Source of the DNA: Erythrobacter rubeus
GTDB taxonomy: Bacteria > Pseudomonadota > Alphaproteobacteria > Sphingomonadales > Sphingomonadaceae
DNA: 64,000 nt
Assembly: GCF_014705715.1 (NCBI RefSeq)
Contig: NZ_JACXLC010000001.1
Span: 2,479,860-2,543,859 of the forward strand
Reading direction: 5' to 3'
Both the position numbers and the translations under genes were made by a program. Under the pieces are notes generated by a model. It did no database searches and was not told where the DNA came from. It saw nothing but the letters and a program-made list of their open reading frames with translations. This document shows, piece by piece, positions 50,699-58,658 of this stretch (position 1 is the first letter of the stretch; each line of letters begins with the position of its first letter).

Positions 50699-50734
50699 AA
50701 AAAAGCCCCGAAGCGCGAGATGCGATCCGGGGCT
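50699..50734 (-). terminator. Rho-independent terminator, possibly bidirectional
   Basis: AGCCCCG (50704-50710) pairs with CGGGGCT (50728-50734) across a 17-base loop. On the minus strand it is followed by TTTTTT, ending the flotillin operon. On the plus strand only CTTGATTTT follows, so it may weakly end galU too. Confidence 0.8.
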
Positions 50735-50755
50735 CTTGATTTTCGAGGGCCGCGC

Positions 50756-52498
50756 TTACTCGGCCGCTTCATCCTCGGGCTCTTCACCTAGCACGGTGAG
50801 GCCATCGGGCGCCGGGATATCCTCGGGGCTCAAGCCCTCAATCGCTTTCGCCGCTTCGGATGAGGGATCTTCCGCCGCCGCTTTGACCAAGGTGCCAAGC
50901 GAGGAACCGTTCAGCCCCAGCTCTTTCATCAGGCCATCGAGCACTGGTGCCTGCGCACGGTAGGCGAGAGCTGCGGATACAGCATCGGTTGCAAGGTTGC
51001 CGGAACCGCCGCCAGCGCCGCCGCCCGATGCTCCGTCGGAGCTGCCGCCATTGTTCGTGAGACCGTCGACCTGGACGATCTTGATCGAATCGATCGCCTC
51101 CATCGGCTTCGCGCTTTCGCGGATGACTTCAGGCAGAACCTTGAGCAAGGCGAGCTTCGTCTGAAGGCTGATCTGGTCCATCGAGAGGATATTGGCCGCC
51201 TCGTTGATGGCTTCCTGACCGGCTGCCTCGACTTCGAAGCGTACCCGGTCTGCCTCTGCCCGGAGCACTTCGGCATCGGCATCGCCCTTCGCCTCGAGCC
51301 GTGCTGCTTCGGCGCGGTTCGTCGCCGCGTCTTTCTCGGCTTCGGCCTCGACCTTGATGCCAATGGCGTCGCGCTCGGCCTGCTTGGCCGCTTCGATCAG
51401 TTCGATCTTCTTCTGACGCTCGGCAATCTCGCTTTCGCGCGAAGTGACGACCTGTTCTTCCGCGGTGACAGCCTTGGCGCGGGCTGCATCGGCTTCTGCT
51501 TTAGCCTGGCTTTCCTCGCGCGATTTGTTTTGAACAGCGATCTGCTGCTCCTGCCGTGCGATTTCGAGAGCGCGCTTCTGGTCGATCCGGGCTTCTTCGA
51601 CAAGACGGTCGGCCTCGATCTGCTGCGCATCGACCTGCTTCTTCGCCTCGATCCGCGCGGCATCGGCTTCGCGCTGACGCTCGGCCTGTTCGCGGGCGAT
51701 TTCCGAGGTCTGCGATGCGCGCCGAACCTCGACTTCGCGTTCCTGCTGCAACCGTGCATATTCCGTGTCACGACCGATTTCGAACGAGCGCTGATCGGCT
51801 TCGAGGTTCTTCGTTTCCATCTGGACGCGGGTGTCCTGCTCGATATCGTTGCGCAGTTTCTTGCGCGCCTCGATCTGCTCGGTAAGCTTGGTCAGACCTT
51901 CGGCGTCGAACGCGTTGTTGGCGTTGAAGTGCTCGATGCTCGTTTGGTCGAGCCCGGTCAGCGAGACAGATTCCAGTTCCAGGCCGTTCATCGCCAAGTC
52001 GTTAGACGAAACCTGCTGCACCTTCTGAACGAAGTCCGCGCGCTGTTCGTGCAGCTCGTTCATGCTCATGCCAGCTGCAACGGAGCGCAGCGCGTCGACG
52101 AATTTGCCCTCGACCAGATCCTTTAGCATTTCCGGTTGCATCGTACGCTGACCCAGCGTTTGCGCGGCCATCGCGATCGCCCCGGCATCGGGCCGGACAC
52201 GGACGTAAAACTCCGCCTTCACATCGATCCGCAGTCGGTCGAGCGTAATCAGCGCCTCGCCATCGCGCCGCACGACGCTGAGCACAAGCGTGTTCATGTT
52301 GACCGGCATGGTCTCGTGAAAGACCGGCAGTACAAGAGCACCACCGTTCATCACGACCTTTTCGCCGCCGACACCGGTGCGGACAAACGCGATTTCCTTC
52401 GATGCGCGCTTGTACAGGCTGGTGAGCACGACGAAGATGATCAGCAGGACGATAAACGCCAGACCAATCCAGATTGCTAGTTCAATGAGACTTTCCAT
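50756..52498 (-). CDS. Flotillin-like SPFH protein (YqiK family)
   Basis: A 580-residue membrane scaffold. One N-terminal membrane helix (about 5-28) is followed by the SPFH domain (about 30-200). A very long charged coiled coil (about 200-430) has the Glu/Ala/Arg repeats typical of flotillins (for example EREVEVRRASQTSEIAREQA). A Gly/Ser-rich linker and acidic tail follow. It lies 68 bases after a YqiJ/OB-fold gene, the usual bacterial flotillin pair linked to membrane microdomains and stress. It ends at the terminator at 50699. Confidence 0.92.
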   Translation of the reverse strand: MESLIELAIWIGLAFIVLLIIFVVLTSLYKRASKEIAFVRTGVGGEKVVMNGGALVLPVFHETMPVNMNTLVLSVVRRDGEALITLDRLRIDVKAEFYVRVRPDAGAIAMAAQTLGQRTMQPEMLKDLVEGKFVDALRSVAAGMSMNELHEQRADFVQKVQQVSSNDLAMNGLELESVSLTGLDQTSIEHFNANNAFDAEGLTKLTEQIEARKKLRNDIEQDTRVQMETKNLEADQRSFEIGRDTEYARLQQEREVEVRRASQTSEIAREQAERQREADAARIEAKKQVDAQQIEADRLVEEARIDQKRALEIARQEQQIAVQNKSREESQAKAEADAARAKAVTAEEQVVTSRESEIAERQKKIELIEAAKQAERDAIGIKVEAEAEKDAATNRAEAARLEAKGDADAEVLRAEADRVRFEVEAAGQEAINEAANILSMDQISLQTKLALLKVLPEVIRESAKPMEAIDSIKIVQVDGLTNNGGSSDGASGGGAGGGSGNLATDAVSAALAYRAQAPVLDGLMKELGLNGSSLGTLVKAAAEDPSSEAAKAIEGLSPEDIPAPDGLTVLGEEPEDEAAE

Positions 52499-52566
52499 TT
52501 TCCCTCCGTTTGGTGTGAAGCGCGGGCCATCCGCCGGTTGCGGGGAGCCGGTCGCGCATGAATGTG

Positions 52567-53223
52567 TCAGCCCTTATGCAGAGCCAGAAGCGGATTTTCG
52601 TACTGCACCGCGTAAAATATTTCGCCTTCGCGCCGCACCAGGAGCACCGTTTCGCCTTCGGTCAATTCGGTGCCCGGATCATGTGGCTCGACCATGACGA
52701 AGTGGGGCTGCCCGTGAGCATCCAGCACTTTCGACCGTGCAGGCGAACCCGGGCGTGCGGTACCGATCTGGATCACCGCGTCGCGGCGAACCAGACTGCC
52801 GAGCCCCACCGCGCTGGTTTCATCCTGCGGTAGCAGCTGAGCAAGCGGGCGCGTCAGAATTCCGTTCAAGGGAACAGCGGCCGCTCCAGCACCGGCTGCG
52901 GCAAGGAGCACGGGCAGCGGATTGCCAGTTGCGGCGATAATCGTCTGCTGGATCGCCACACCGATCCCGGCGAACAGGAACAGCAACAGGGTCAGCCAGA
53001 TAAGGAACGGCACTCGGCCGATCCCGAGCAGGCTCAGCGCGGTTGCTACGAAGCCGGAAGCGTCTGCTCCGTTTGGTCCATCGATGACGTCGACATCCAG
53101 ATCGACGTCGGCATCGGCCCCTTCGAACAGATCGCCCATGCCGATGACCTGCGCGAGCGCAATGAAGATCAGTAAAATGGCGGCAGCTGCAAAAGGCAGG
53201 TTGTGCGGCTCAAGCAAAGTCAT
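52567..53223 (-). CDS. YqiJ-like membrane protein with OB-fold domain (NfeD-related)
   Basis: A 218-residue protein: a first hydrophobic helix (about 10-27), an acidic Asp-rich segment (EGADADVDLDVDVIDG), three more helices (about 58-125), then a soluble beta domain (SLVRRDAVIQIGTARPGSPAR... VLLVRREGEIFYAV) consistent with the OB fold of NfeD/YqiJ proteins. These partner with flotillins, and here the flotillin gene follows. The 195-base AT-rich region upstream holds its promoter. Confidence 0.85.
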   Translation of the reverse strand: MTLLEPHNLPFAAAAILLIFIALAQVIGMGDLFEGADADVDLDVDVIDGPNGADASGFVATALSLLGIGRVPFLIWLTLLLFLFAGIGVAIQQTIIAATGNPLPVLLAAAGAGAAAVPLNGILTRPLAQLLPQDETSAVGLGSLVRRDAVIQIGTARPGSPARSKVLDAHGQPHFVMVEPHDPGTELTEGETVLLVRREGEIFYAVQYENPLLALHKG

Positions 53224-53300
53224 CGGATTCCACCCGCAAACACCTGTGCCGCGGAGACCGCAGCGATCATATTCCTTCTTTTTCCCATGAATGTGTGATT

Positions 53301-53310
53301 AACATATGTT
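53301..53310. promoter_or_regulatory. AACATATGTT palindrome in the yqiJ-yqiK promoter region
   Basis: A perfect 10-base palindrome in an AT-rich stretch (53224-53418) about 78 bases upstream of the YqiJ-like start. The region otherwise holds no gene and is the likely promoter of the operon. A regulator site is plausible but unproven. Confidence 0.3.
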
Positions 53311-53418
53311 TCGCAGAAATAACAGGAAAATCGTTCTTTCCGTTCGATAAATACGCGGCGCGAACGATTATTGCACGAATACACTTGAATTGTTCAGATC
53401 ACTCCCCATATCCAAGGC

Positions 53419-54714
53419 TTATGCTGGCGTAACTCGAAGCGGCAGGGACTTTAATCCGCCTACGAAAGTGCTCGTCGCGCGGCGCGCTTCTCCGGCGGGC
53501 TCCACAGCCGCGATCCGATCGAGTAAAACTTCGAACAATATCCGCATTTCCATCCGCGCCAGATGCAGGCCGAGGCATTGGTGTGCGCCCGCACCAAAGG
53601 CGAGATGCCGATTGGGCGAACGGGCTGCGTCGAACCGCCGGGGATTGTCGAACTGTGCTGGATCATGGTTGGCGGCGACGTAATTGATCATCATCCAGTC
53701 GCCCGCTTTGATCTGCTGCCCGCCGATTTCGACATCCTCGGCCGCGGTGCGCATGAAGTGCTGCACCGGCGAGGTCCAGCGGATCGCCTCTTCGACAATT
53801 CCTGCGAGCAGCGACCTGTCGGCCTTCACCCTTGCGAATTGCTCGGGATCGCCCGCGAGAGCCTGCATGGCCCCGGCGGTCGAGGCGCTCGTCGTGTCGT
53901 GGCCTGCAGTCGCAACGATGATGTAATAACCGGCCATGTCGCGCGGCGGAAGCGGCTCGCCGTCCACGGTTGCATTGGCGATCACGCTCGCCACATCGCC
54001 GGTCGGGTTAGCGCGCCGTTTTTCAGCCAGGTCGGCGAAATAGTCTTCAAATGTCTTCACTGCGCCCGCGACAAGCTGGACGACCTGTTCCGGCGTCATG
54101 TCTTCCATGCCTGTGCCTGAAAGATCGGCATCCTGCCCCCCGAACAGCTGCTGAGTGAGCATTTGCATGCGCGGCTCGTCCTCGGGAGGGACCCCTAAGA
54201 TTTGCATGACGACCCGCAACGGATAGGGCCCGGCGACCTCTTTCACGAAATCGATCTCGGGCCCTAGGTCGATCATCCGGTCTACGGTGCGATGGGCAAG
54301 ATCTCGGATCTCGCTTTCGATCCGGCCGAGATTGCGCGGCATGAACCAGTCCTGCGTGAGCTTGCGATATTTCGGATGGATCGGCGCGTCGAACACCACC
54401 AGAGAATCGACGAGCATGTTCGATCCCGTGGCCGCGCGGCTGAATTCGATTGCTTCGTTAAAGCTGAAGACCACCGGCTTGGGGTTGTTCAGAAAACCCG
54501 CATTGTCCTTCGAAATGCGCATGACATCGTCGTAGCGGGTGACGAGCCAGAAGGGCTCGAAAAGCCCCTCCTGCTCCGGTACCACCTTGGCAACCGGGCT
54601 TTGTTCGCGAAGCCTGTCAAAGGTGTCGAGCAGGCCATCCCATTCGGCATAGGCGTGGGGGTCGATTACCTGCTTAGCTACTGCTGTCGGAAGGATGGTG
54701 GGATCGGCCGCCAT
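53419..54714 (-). CDS. Cytochrome P450
   Basis: A 431-residue soluble bacterial P450. The haem-binding loop is FGAGAHQCLGLH with axial ligand C380. The I-helix oxygen-activation motif is TAGHDTTS and the K-helix ExxR is EAIR. There is no membrane anchor, so it needs separate ferredoxin and reductase partners, and none is adjacent. Its ATG overlaps the stop of the acyl-CoA ligase gene (ATGA), suggesting that both act on the same hydrophobic substrate. The CYP family was not assigned. Confidence 0.93.
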   Translation of the reverse strand: MAADPTILPTAVAKQVIDPHAYAEWDGLLDTFDRLREQSPVAKVVPEQEGLFEPFWLVTRYDDVMRISKDNAGFLNNPKPVVFSFNEAIEFSRAATGSNMLVDSLVVFDAPIHPKYRKLTQDWFMPRNLGRIESEIRDLAHRTVDRMIDLGPEIDFVKEVAGPYPLRVVMQILGVPPEDEPRMQMLTQQLFGGQDADLSGTGMEDMTPEQVVQLVAGAVKTFEDYFADLAEKRRANPTGDVASVIANATVDGEPLPPRDMAGYYIIVATAGHDTTSASTAGAMQALAGDPEQFARVKADRSLLAGIVEEAIRWTSPVQHFMRTAAEDVEIGGQQIKAGDWMMINYVAANHDPAQFDNPRRFDAARSPNRHLAFGAGAHQCLGLHLARMEMRILFEVLLDRIAAVEPAGEARRATSTFVGGLKSLPLRVTPA

Positions 54715-56276
54715 CAGGCGCTCGCGCTTTCGCTCGCCCCTGCGCTCGCCTTCGCCTCATACTCGTCGCGCAGTTCGCGCTTGTACAATTTGCCGTTCGC
54801 CTCCCGCGGGAGGTCAGGACGGAAATCGAACAGTTTCGGCATCTTGATCCGGGCGAGCTGCGGCGCGAGGAAATCGCGCAGCTCGCTCTCGAACGCTTCG
54901 CCCGCGGTGTCCATGTCGACCGGCTGCACGACCGCCACGACCTTCTCGCCAAGATCGGGACAAGGCGCACCAATCACCGCTGCATCCATGACCTTATCAT
55001 GCGTGACCAGCAAGTTCTCGATCTCCTGCGGGTAGATGTTCACCCCGCCTGAGATGATCATGTGGCTCTTGCGATCGGTGAGGAACAGGAAGCCCTCATC
55101 ATCAAGGTGCCCGATATCGCCCAGCGTCATCCAGCCATTGGGATGCATCGCCTCGCGCGTCTTGTCCGGATCGTTGTGATAGGTCGGAAGCAAGGCATTC
55201 TCGAAATAGATCAGGCCGTCCTGTCCCGCTGGCAATTCTTCCCCGTCCGGTCCGCAAACGTGAACCGTGCCGTAGATCGCCTTGCCCACGCTTCCCGGAT
55301 GAGTGAGCCAGTCCTCCGATTTGACCATGGTCATGCCGATGCTTTCGCTCCCGGCGTAATATTCGTTCACGATCGGCCCCCACCATTCGATCATGGCCTG
55401 TTTGATAGGAACAGGGCAGGGCGCCGCCGCGTGAAGTGCACGCTGATGGCTGGACAAATCGTATTTCTCGCGAATTTCCGGATCAAGCTTGAGGAAGCGC
55501 ACGAAATGGGTCGGCACCCATTGGCTGTCGGTGACTTTGTAATCCTGGATCGCCTTCAAGGCAGCTTCAGGCTCGAACTTCTCCATCACCACCACGGTGC
55601 CGCCAAGCCGGTGCGCGGTGGATGCCCAGCCGATCGGCGCCGCGTGATAGAGCGGTGCCGGCGAAAGATAGACCATCGAGCCATCGGCGGGCATCCCGGC
55701 CCCCATGATCGCCAGCCCCATCAGCGGGTTTGCCGCTTGCGGGTCCGGATCTTCAGGCGGTGCCGGGCGGATACCCTTCGGTCGTCCGGTCGTGCCAGAG
55801 GAGTAGAGCATAACCATTCCGGCGCTTTGATCTGCGATGGGATCGGTGCCGTGCTGGCTGAATTCCGCGCCGAAATCATCCTCACCGCCTTCATCCATGA
55901 CGAGAATGGGAAGCTCAGGGCACTCATCGCGAACGCCCGGCAGAACTTCGTCAAACGCGGCCGAAGTGATGAGAAACTTCGCCTCGCTGTCGCGCAGAAT
56001 GTAGGCAATTTCAGGCGCGGTCAGCCGCGTAGAGATCGGCACCAGCATCGTGCCCGCCCGCTGCGATCCCCAGATCAGCGTGAAATACTCGATCCGGTTT
56101 TCCAGCAGCACCGCAAACGCATCTCCATCGCCAAGGCCGCGTGCGCGCAGCATGTTTGCAAACCGGTTCGCGCTCGCATCCATCTCGCCAAAGGTCATCT
56201 GGTCACCGCTTCCCGCCATGATCACAGCCGGGTGATCGGGGCGGTTCTTCGCGTGGACAATCGGATGCAAGCTCAT
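54714..56276 (-). CDS. Acyl-CoA synthetase / AMP-dependent ligase
   Basis: Activates a carboxylic acid as its CoA thioester through an acyl-AMP. The 520 residues from the ATG at 56276 (GGGAGAG before it) include the P-loop-like AMP motif YSSGTTGRPKG, AGSESIGMT, and the hinge region LGDIGHLDDEGFLFLTDRKSHMI, with the C-terminal lysine in PREANGKLYKREL. A longer frame to 56357 has no site. It is upstream of, and overlaps, the P450 gene. The substrate is unknown: fatty, aromatic or steroid side-chain acids are all possible. Confidence 0.92.
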   Translation of the reverse strand: MSLHPIVHAKNRPDHPAVIMAGSGDQMTFGEMDASANRFANMLRARGLGDGDAFAVLLENRIEYFTLIWGSQRAGTMLVPISTRLTAPEIAYILRDSEAKFLITSAAFDEVLPGVRDECPELPILVMDEGGEDDFGAEFSQHGTDPIADQSAGMVMLYSSGTTGRPKGIRPAPPEDPDPQAANPLMGLAIMGAGMPADGSMVYLSPAPLYHAAPIGWASTAHRLGGTVVVMEKFEPEAALKAIQDYKVTDSQWVPTHFVRFLKLDPEIREKYDLSSHQRALHAAAPCPVPIKQAMIEWWGPIVNEYYAGSESIGMTMVKSEDWLTHPGSVGKAIYGTVHVCGPDGEELPAGQDGLIYFENALLPTYHNDPDKTREAMHPNGWMTLGDIGHLDDEGFLFLTDRKSHMIISGGVNIYPQEIENLLVTHDKVMDAAVIGAPCPDLGEKVVAVVQPVDMDTAGEAFESELRDFLAPQLARIKMPKLFDFRPDLPREANGKLYKRELRDEYEAKASAGASESASA

Positions 56277-56402
56277 TGGTCTCTCCCTCGTGCGAACCGT
56301 CCTGGCGGTCGCGAATTCTCTCGATGAGAAATCTAACGGGAGGGCCGCGGCACTCAAGCGAAATCGCCGCCGCTATCTTTAGCCGATTAAATGGGCGCGC
56401 AT

Positions 56403-56430
56403 AAAAAAGGCGGCGGGAAAACCCGCCGCC
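56403..56430 (-). terminator. Rho-independent terminator (minus strand)
   Basis: GGCGGCGGG (56409-56417), loop AAAA, CCCGCCGCC (56422-56430). On the minus strand it is followed by TTTTTT. It lies about 60 bases after the M23 peptidase stop and should end that transcript. Confidence 0.9.
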
Positions 56431-56435
56431 CATAC

Positions 56436-56475
56436 TCGGACACCCTCTCCAATGTCCGACCCGCTTCCAGGCGGG
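56436..56475. repeat. Two further stem-loops beside the terminator
   Basis: TCGGACA-N10-TGTCCGA (56436-56459) and CCCGC-TTCCAG-GCGGG (56460-56475) abut each other between the M23 stop and the terminator. Together with the terminator they give three hairpins in the 3' untranslated region, which may stabilise the mRNA. Confidence 0.55.
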
Positions 56476-56491
56476 TTATCCGTATCGGGTC

Positions 56492-57190
56492 TTACTTGCC
56501 GCCCGCGCCTACCAGCTTCCCGGAATTCGAGAGCGCCGTCTGCGTTTCGGTTTCCACCATATAGGGAATTGGATTGACTGCAACCCCGTCCACGCGGACT
56601 TCATAATGAAGGTGCGGGCCGGTGGAGCGTCCGGTCGAGCCGACATAGCCGATGACGTCGCCCTTGCGTACGGAATCTCCGGCAGCGACAGCCAGCTTCG
56701 ACATGTGAGCGTAGCGGGTTTCAAGGTCGCCGCCATGGTCGATCGCAATGTAGAGCCCGTAGCTCGAGAACCAATCGGCGCGTTCGATGATGCCGTCTGC
56801 GGTCGCGTAGATCGGCGTGCCGGTCGGCGCTGCCAGATCGATGCCCTTGTGGCGCGCACGTTTGCGCAGCACCGGGTGATTGCGCATTCCATAACCGCTG
56901 GTCATCTTCGCACCGGCAAGCGGCATGCGCGACGGGATAGCAACAACCGGCTGCTCGGCCGGTCCGCCGGGCCCCGCATTGTCGAGCGAAGTCCAGCTCG
57001 CAAAAAGCTGACGAAACCGTTGATCGCCCGTGGTCAGGCTTTCGGCCTGAGCTTCTTCGATGGGCTGAGTGACATCGGCGGCCGCGTTTGCGGACGAATT
57101 GGCCGCAGCCGGAGCAGCAGCCGCGAGAATCGCAGCGGCGCTCGAAACAGCAGCAGCTTTTGACACATAACGCTTTGCAAGCGTGAACAT
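56492..57190 (-). CDS. M23 (LytM) family metallopeptidase
   Basis: A periplasmic peptidoglycan endopeptidase or divisome activator. The 232 residues have a signal peptide (to about 30, Ala-rich). The M23 domain has RHKGIDLAAPTGTPIYATADG, with the first His and Asp zinc ligands, and HLHYEVRVDG, with the HxH motif, so the metal site is complete and enzymatic activity is likely. A 16-base palindrome lies upstream. Expression ends at the terminator at 56403. Confidence 0.92.
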   Translation of the reverse strand: MFTLAKRYVSKAAAVSSAAAILAAAAPAAANSSANAAADVTQPIEEAQAESLTTGDQRFRQLFASWTSLDNAGPGGPAEQPVVAIPSRMPLAGAKMTSGYGMRNHPVLRKRARHKGIDLAAPTGTPIYATADGIIERADWFSSYGLYIAIDHGGDLETRYAHMSKLAVAAGDSVRKGDVIGYVGSTGRSTGPHLHYEVRVDGVAVNPIPYMVETETQTALSNSGKLVGAGGK

Positions 57191-57237
57191 ATTGACCCGT
57201 CCTTGTGCGGTTTTATCCCGCTAATTGAAGGTGTTGC

Positions 57238-57253
57238 TGCAAAAATTTTTGCA
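57238..57253. promoter_or_regulatory. 16-bp perfect palindrome upstream of the M23 gene
   Basis: TGCAAAAATTTTTGCA, self-complementary over all 16 bases, 48 bases upstream of the M23 start. The A5T5 tract should be intrinsically bent. It is a plausible operator or nucleoid-protein site in the promoter. Confidence 0.5.
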
Positions 57254-57347
57254 AAAACGTGGAACGGTCCCATCGCTCACACGTTACAACCCCATGACTG
57301 GGCCCCAATGCGCCCTGTGCGTGAGAAGCAGTTATCGGGCTCAAAAG

Positions 57348-58139
57348 TTAAAGAGCAACTTCTTCGTAAAATTCCCGCGACAAACCGGCTGCAAGACGCG
57401 CTGAGTCGTTGAATGGCGGTTTCAACGCCCCGCGAAAGTGCTCCTGAACCAGCGCTTTCCACATCGAATCTGCTGGTTTTTGGGCATTTTCCGCGCATTT
57501 CAGAAAATACTTGGTGCCGAAGCCGACATGGCGAATTTCATCGTCAAGGATTCGGGACAGAATCTTTGCGCCATGGTCATCGCCTGCCGCCGTTACCCGC
57601 TCCAGCGTTACCGGGGTAACATCGAGGCCGCGCGCTTCGAGAACCATCGGCACGACCGCAAGCCGTGCGGCAACATCATGCCGCGTGGAATGCGCCGCTT
57701 CCCATAAACCGCCATGCGCAGGCAGAGCGCCGTAATGGCTGCCCAAGCTTTCAAGCTTGCGTGCGAGCAGCGCGAAATGCATCGCCTCGTCTGCGGCGAC
57801 ATGGAGGAAATCCGAAACAAACTCCCTGCCCATCGCCTCGCCGAACCGCCCAGCCATATCCAGCGCCAGATCGATCGCGACAAACTCGATATGCGCGAGG
57901 CTGTGCCAGAGCGCGATGCGGGCGCGCTCGGAGCCGAATTTGCCCCGCTTCGGCATGCGGTTTGGCGGGAGCAATTCAGGACGCTCGGGCCAGGCGGGCT
58001 GATCGGGCATCGCGGCATCGAACTGCCAGGCGAGCTCACCCCTGCGCCATCGCCGCGCCACATCGCGCGCTGCGAAGCACTTTGCGCGCGGATCGGCGGT
58101 CAGCAAGGCTGCACGAATGGCGGCGGCGACGCTTTGCAT
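57348..58139 (-). CDS. DUF455 ferritin-like protein
   Basis: A 263-residue helical protein. HSLAHIEFVAIDLALDMAGRF has E and H residues, followed by HVAADEAMHFALLARKLESLGSHYG and DDEIRHVGFG, the EExxH-type pattern of diiron ferritin-like folds. The DUF455 family is found near tRNA-modification or RNA genes in some genomes, but its role is unsettled. The gene starts 12 bases after the bcp stop, so it is in the glnE-bcp transcript. No terminator follows it directly. Confidence 0.85.
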   Translation of the reverse strand: MQSVAAAIRAALLTADPRAKCFAARDVARRWRRGELAWQFDAAMPDQPAWPERPELLPPNRMPKRGKFGSERARIALWHSLAHIEFVAIDLALDMAGRFGEAMGREFVSDFLHVAADEAMHFALLARKLESLGSHYGALPAHGGLWEAAHSTRHDVAARLAVVPMVLEARGLDVTPVTLERVTAAGDDHGAKILSRILDDEIRHVGFGTKYFLKCAENAQKPADSMWKALVQEHFRGALKPPFNDSARLAAGLSREFYEEVAL

Positions 58140-58151
58140 CGAGAGAAGCTG

Positions 58152-58625
58152 CTAAAGCGCCTTTGCCGCTTCGAGGACTTCTTCCGCGTGCCCTTTGACC
58201 TTCACCTTGTTCCACACCCGCGCAATCGTACCGTCTGGGTCCACGAGATAGGTGGTACGCACCATGCCCATATAGGTCTTTCCGTACATTTGCTTTTCGG
58301 TCCAAATGCCGAGCGCGTCGGAGAGCCCGCCTTCTTCCGCATCGGTTGCCAGCGGCGTCTTGAGGTCGTGCTTGGCGATGAAATTCTGATGCTTCTTAGC
58401 GCTGTCCTTACTCACGCCCAGCAGTTCCACACCTGCTGCATCGAATTTGGTCTTGAGAGCGGTGAAGTCCTTCGCCTCGGTCGTGCAACCGGGCGTGTTG
58501 TCCTTGGGATAAAAGAAAACGACGAGCTTCTTCCCCTTGAAATCCGACGGCTTGACCGTGCCGCCATCGGGCGTGCCCATTTCGATGTCCGGCATTGTGT
58601 CACCGGCGGCGGGAAAGTCAGTCAT
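58152..58625 (-). CDS. bcp: BCP/PrxQ-type peroxiredoxin with a single Cys
   Basis: Thioredoxin-fold peroxide reductase, 157 residues. The peroxidatic Cys is C47 in KDNTPGCTTEAKDF, with Thr and Pro in place and a conserved Arg in MVRTTYLVD. The partner Cys that E. coli BCP has five residues later (Cys50) is Lys52 here, and the whole protein has no other Cys, so it must work by a 1-Cys mechanism with an external thiol. GGAG lies 8 bases before ATG. It lies between glnE and DUF455. Confidence 0.93.
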   Translation of the reverse strand: MTDFPAAGDTMPDIEMGTPDGGTVKPSDFKGKKLVVFFYPKDNTPGCTTEAKDFTALKTKFDAAGVELLGVSKDSAKKHQNFIAKHDLKTPLATDAEEGGLSDALGIWTEKQMYGKTYMGMVRTTYLVDPDGTIARVWNKVKVKGHAEEVLEAAKAL

Positions 58626-58658
58626 GGCTGTGCTCCATATTCGATTCGTGGGAAGGGC

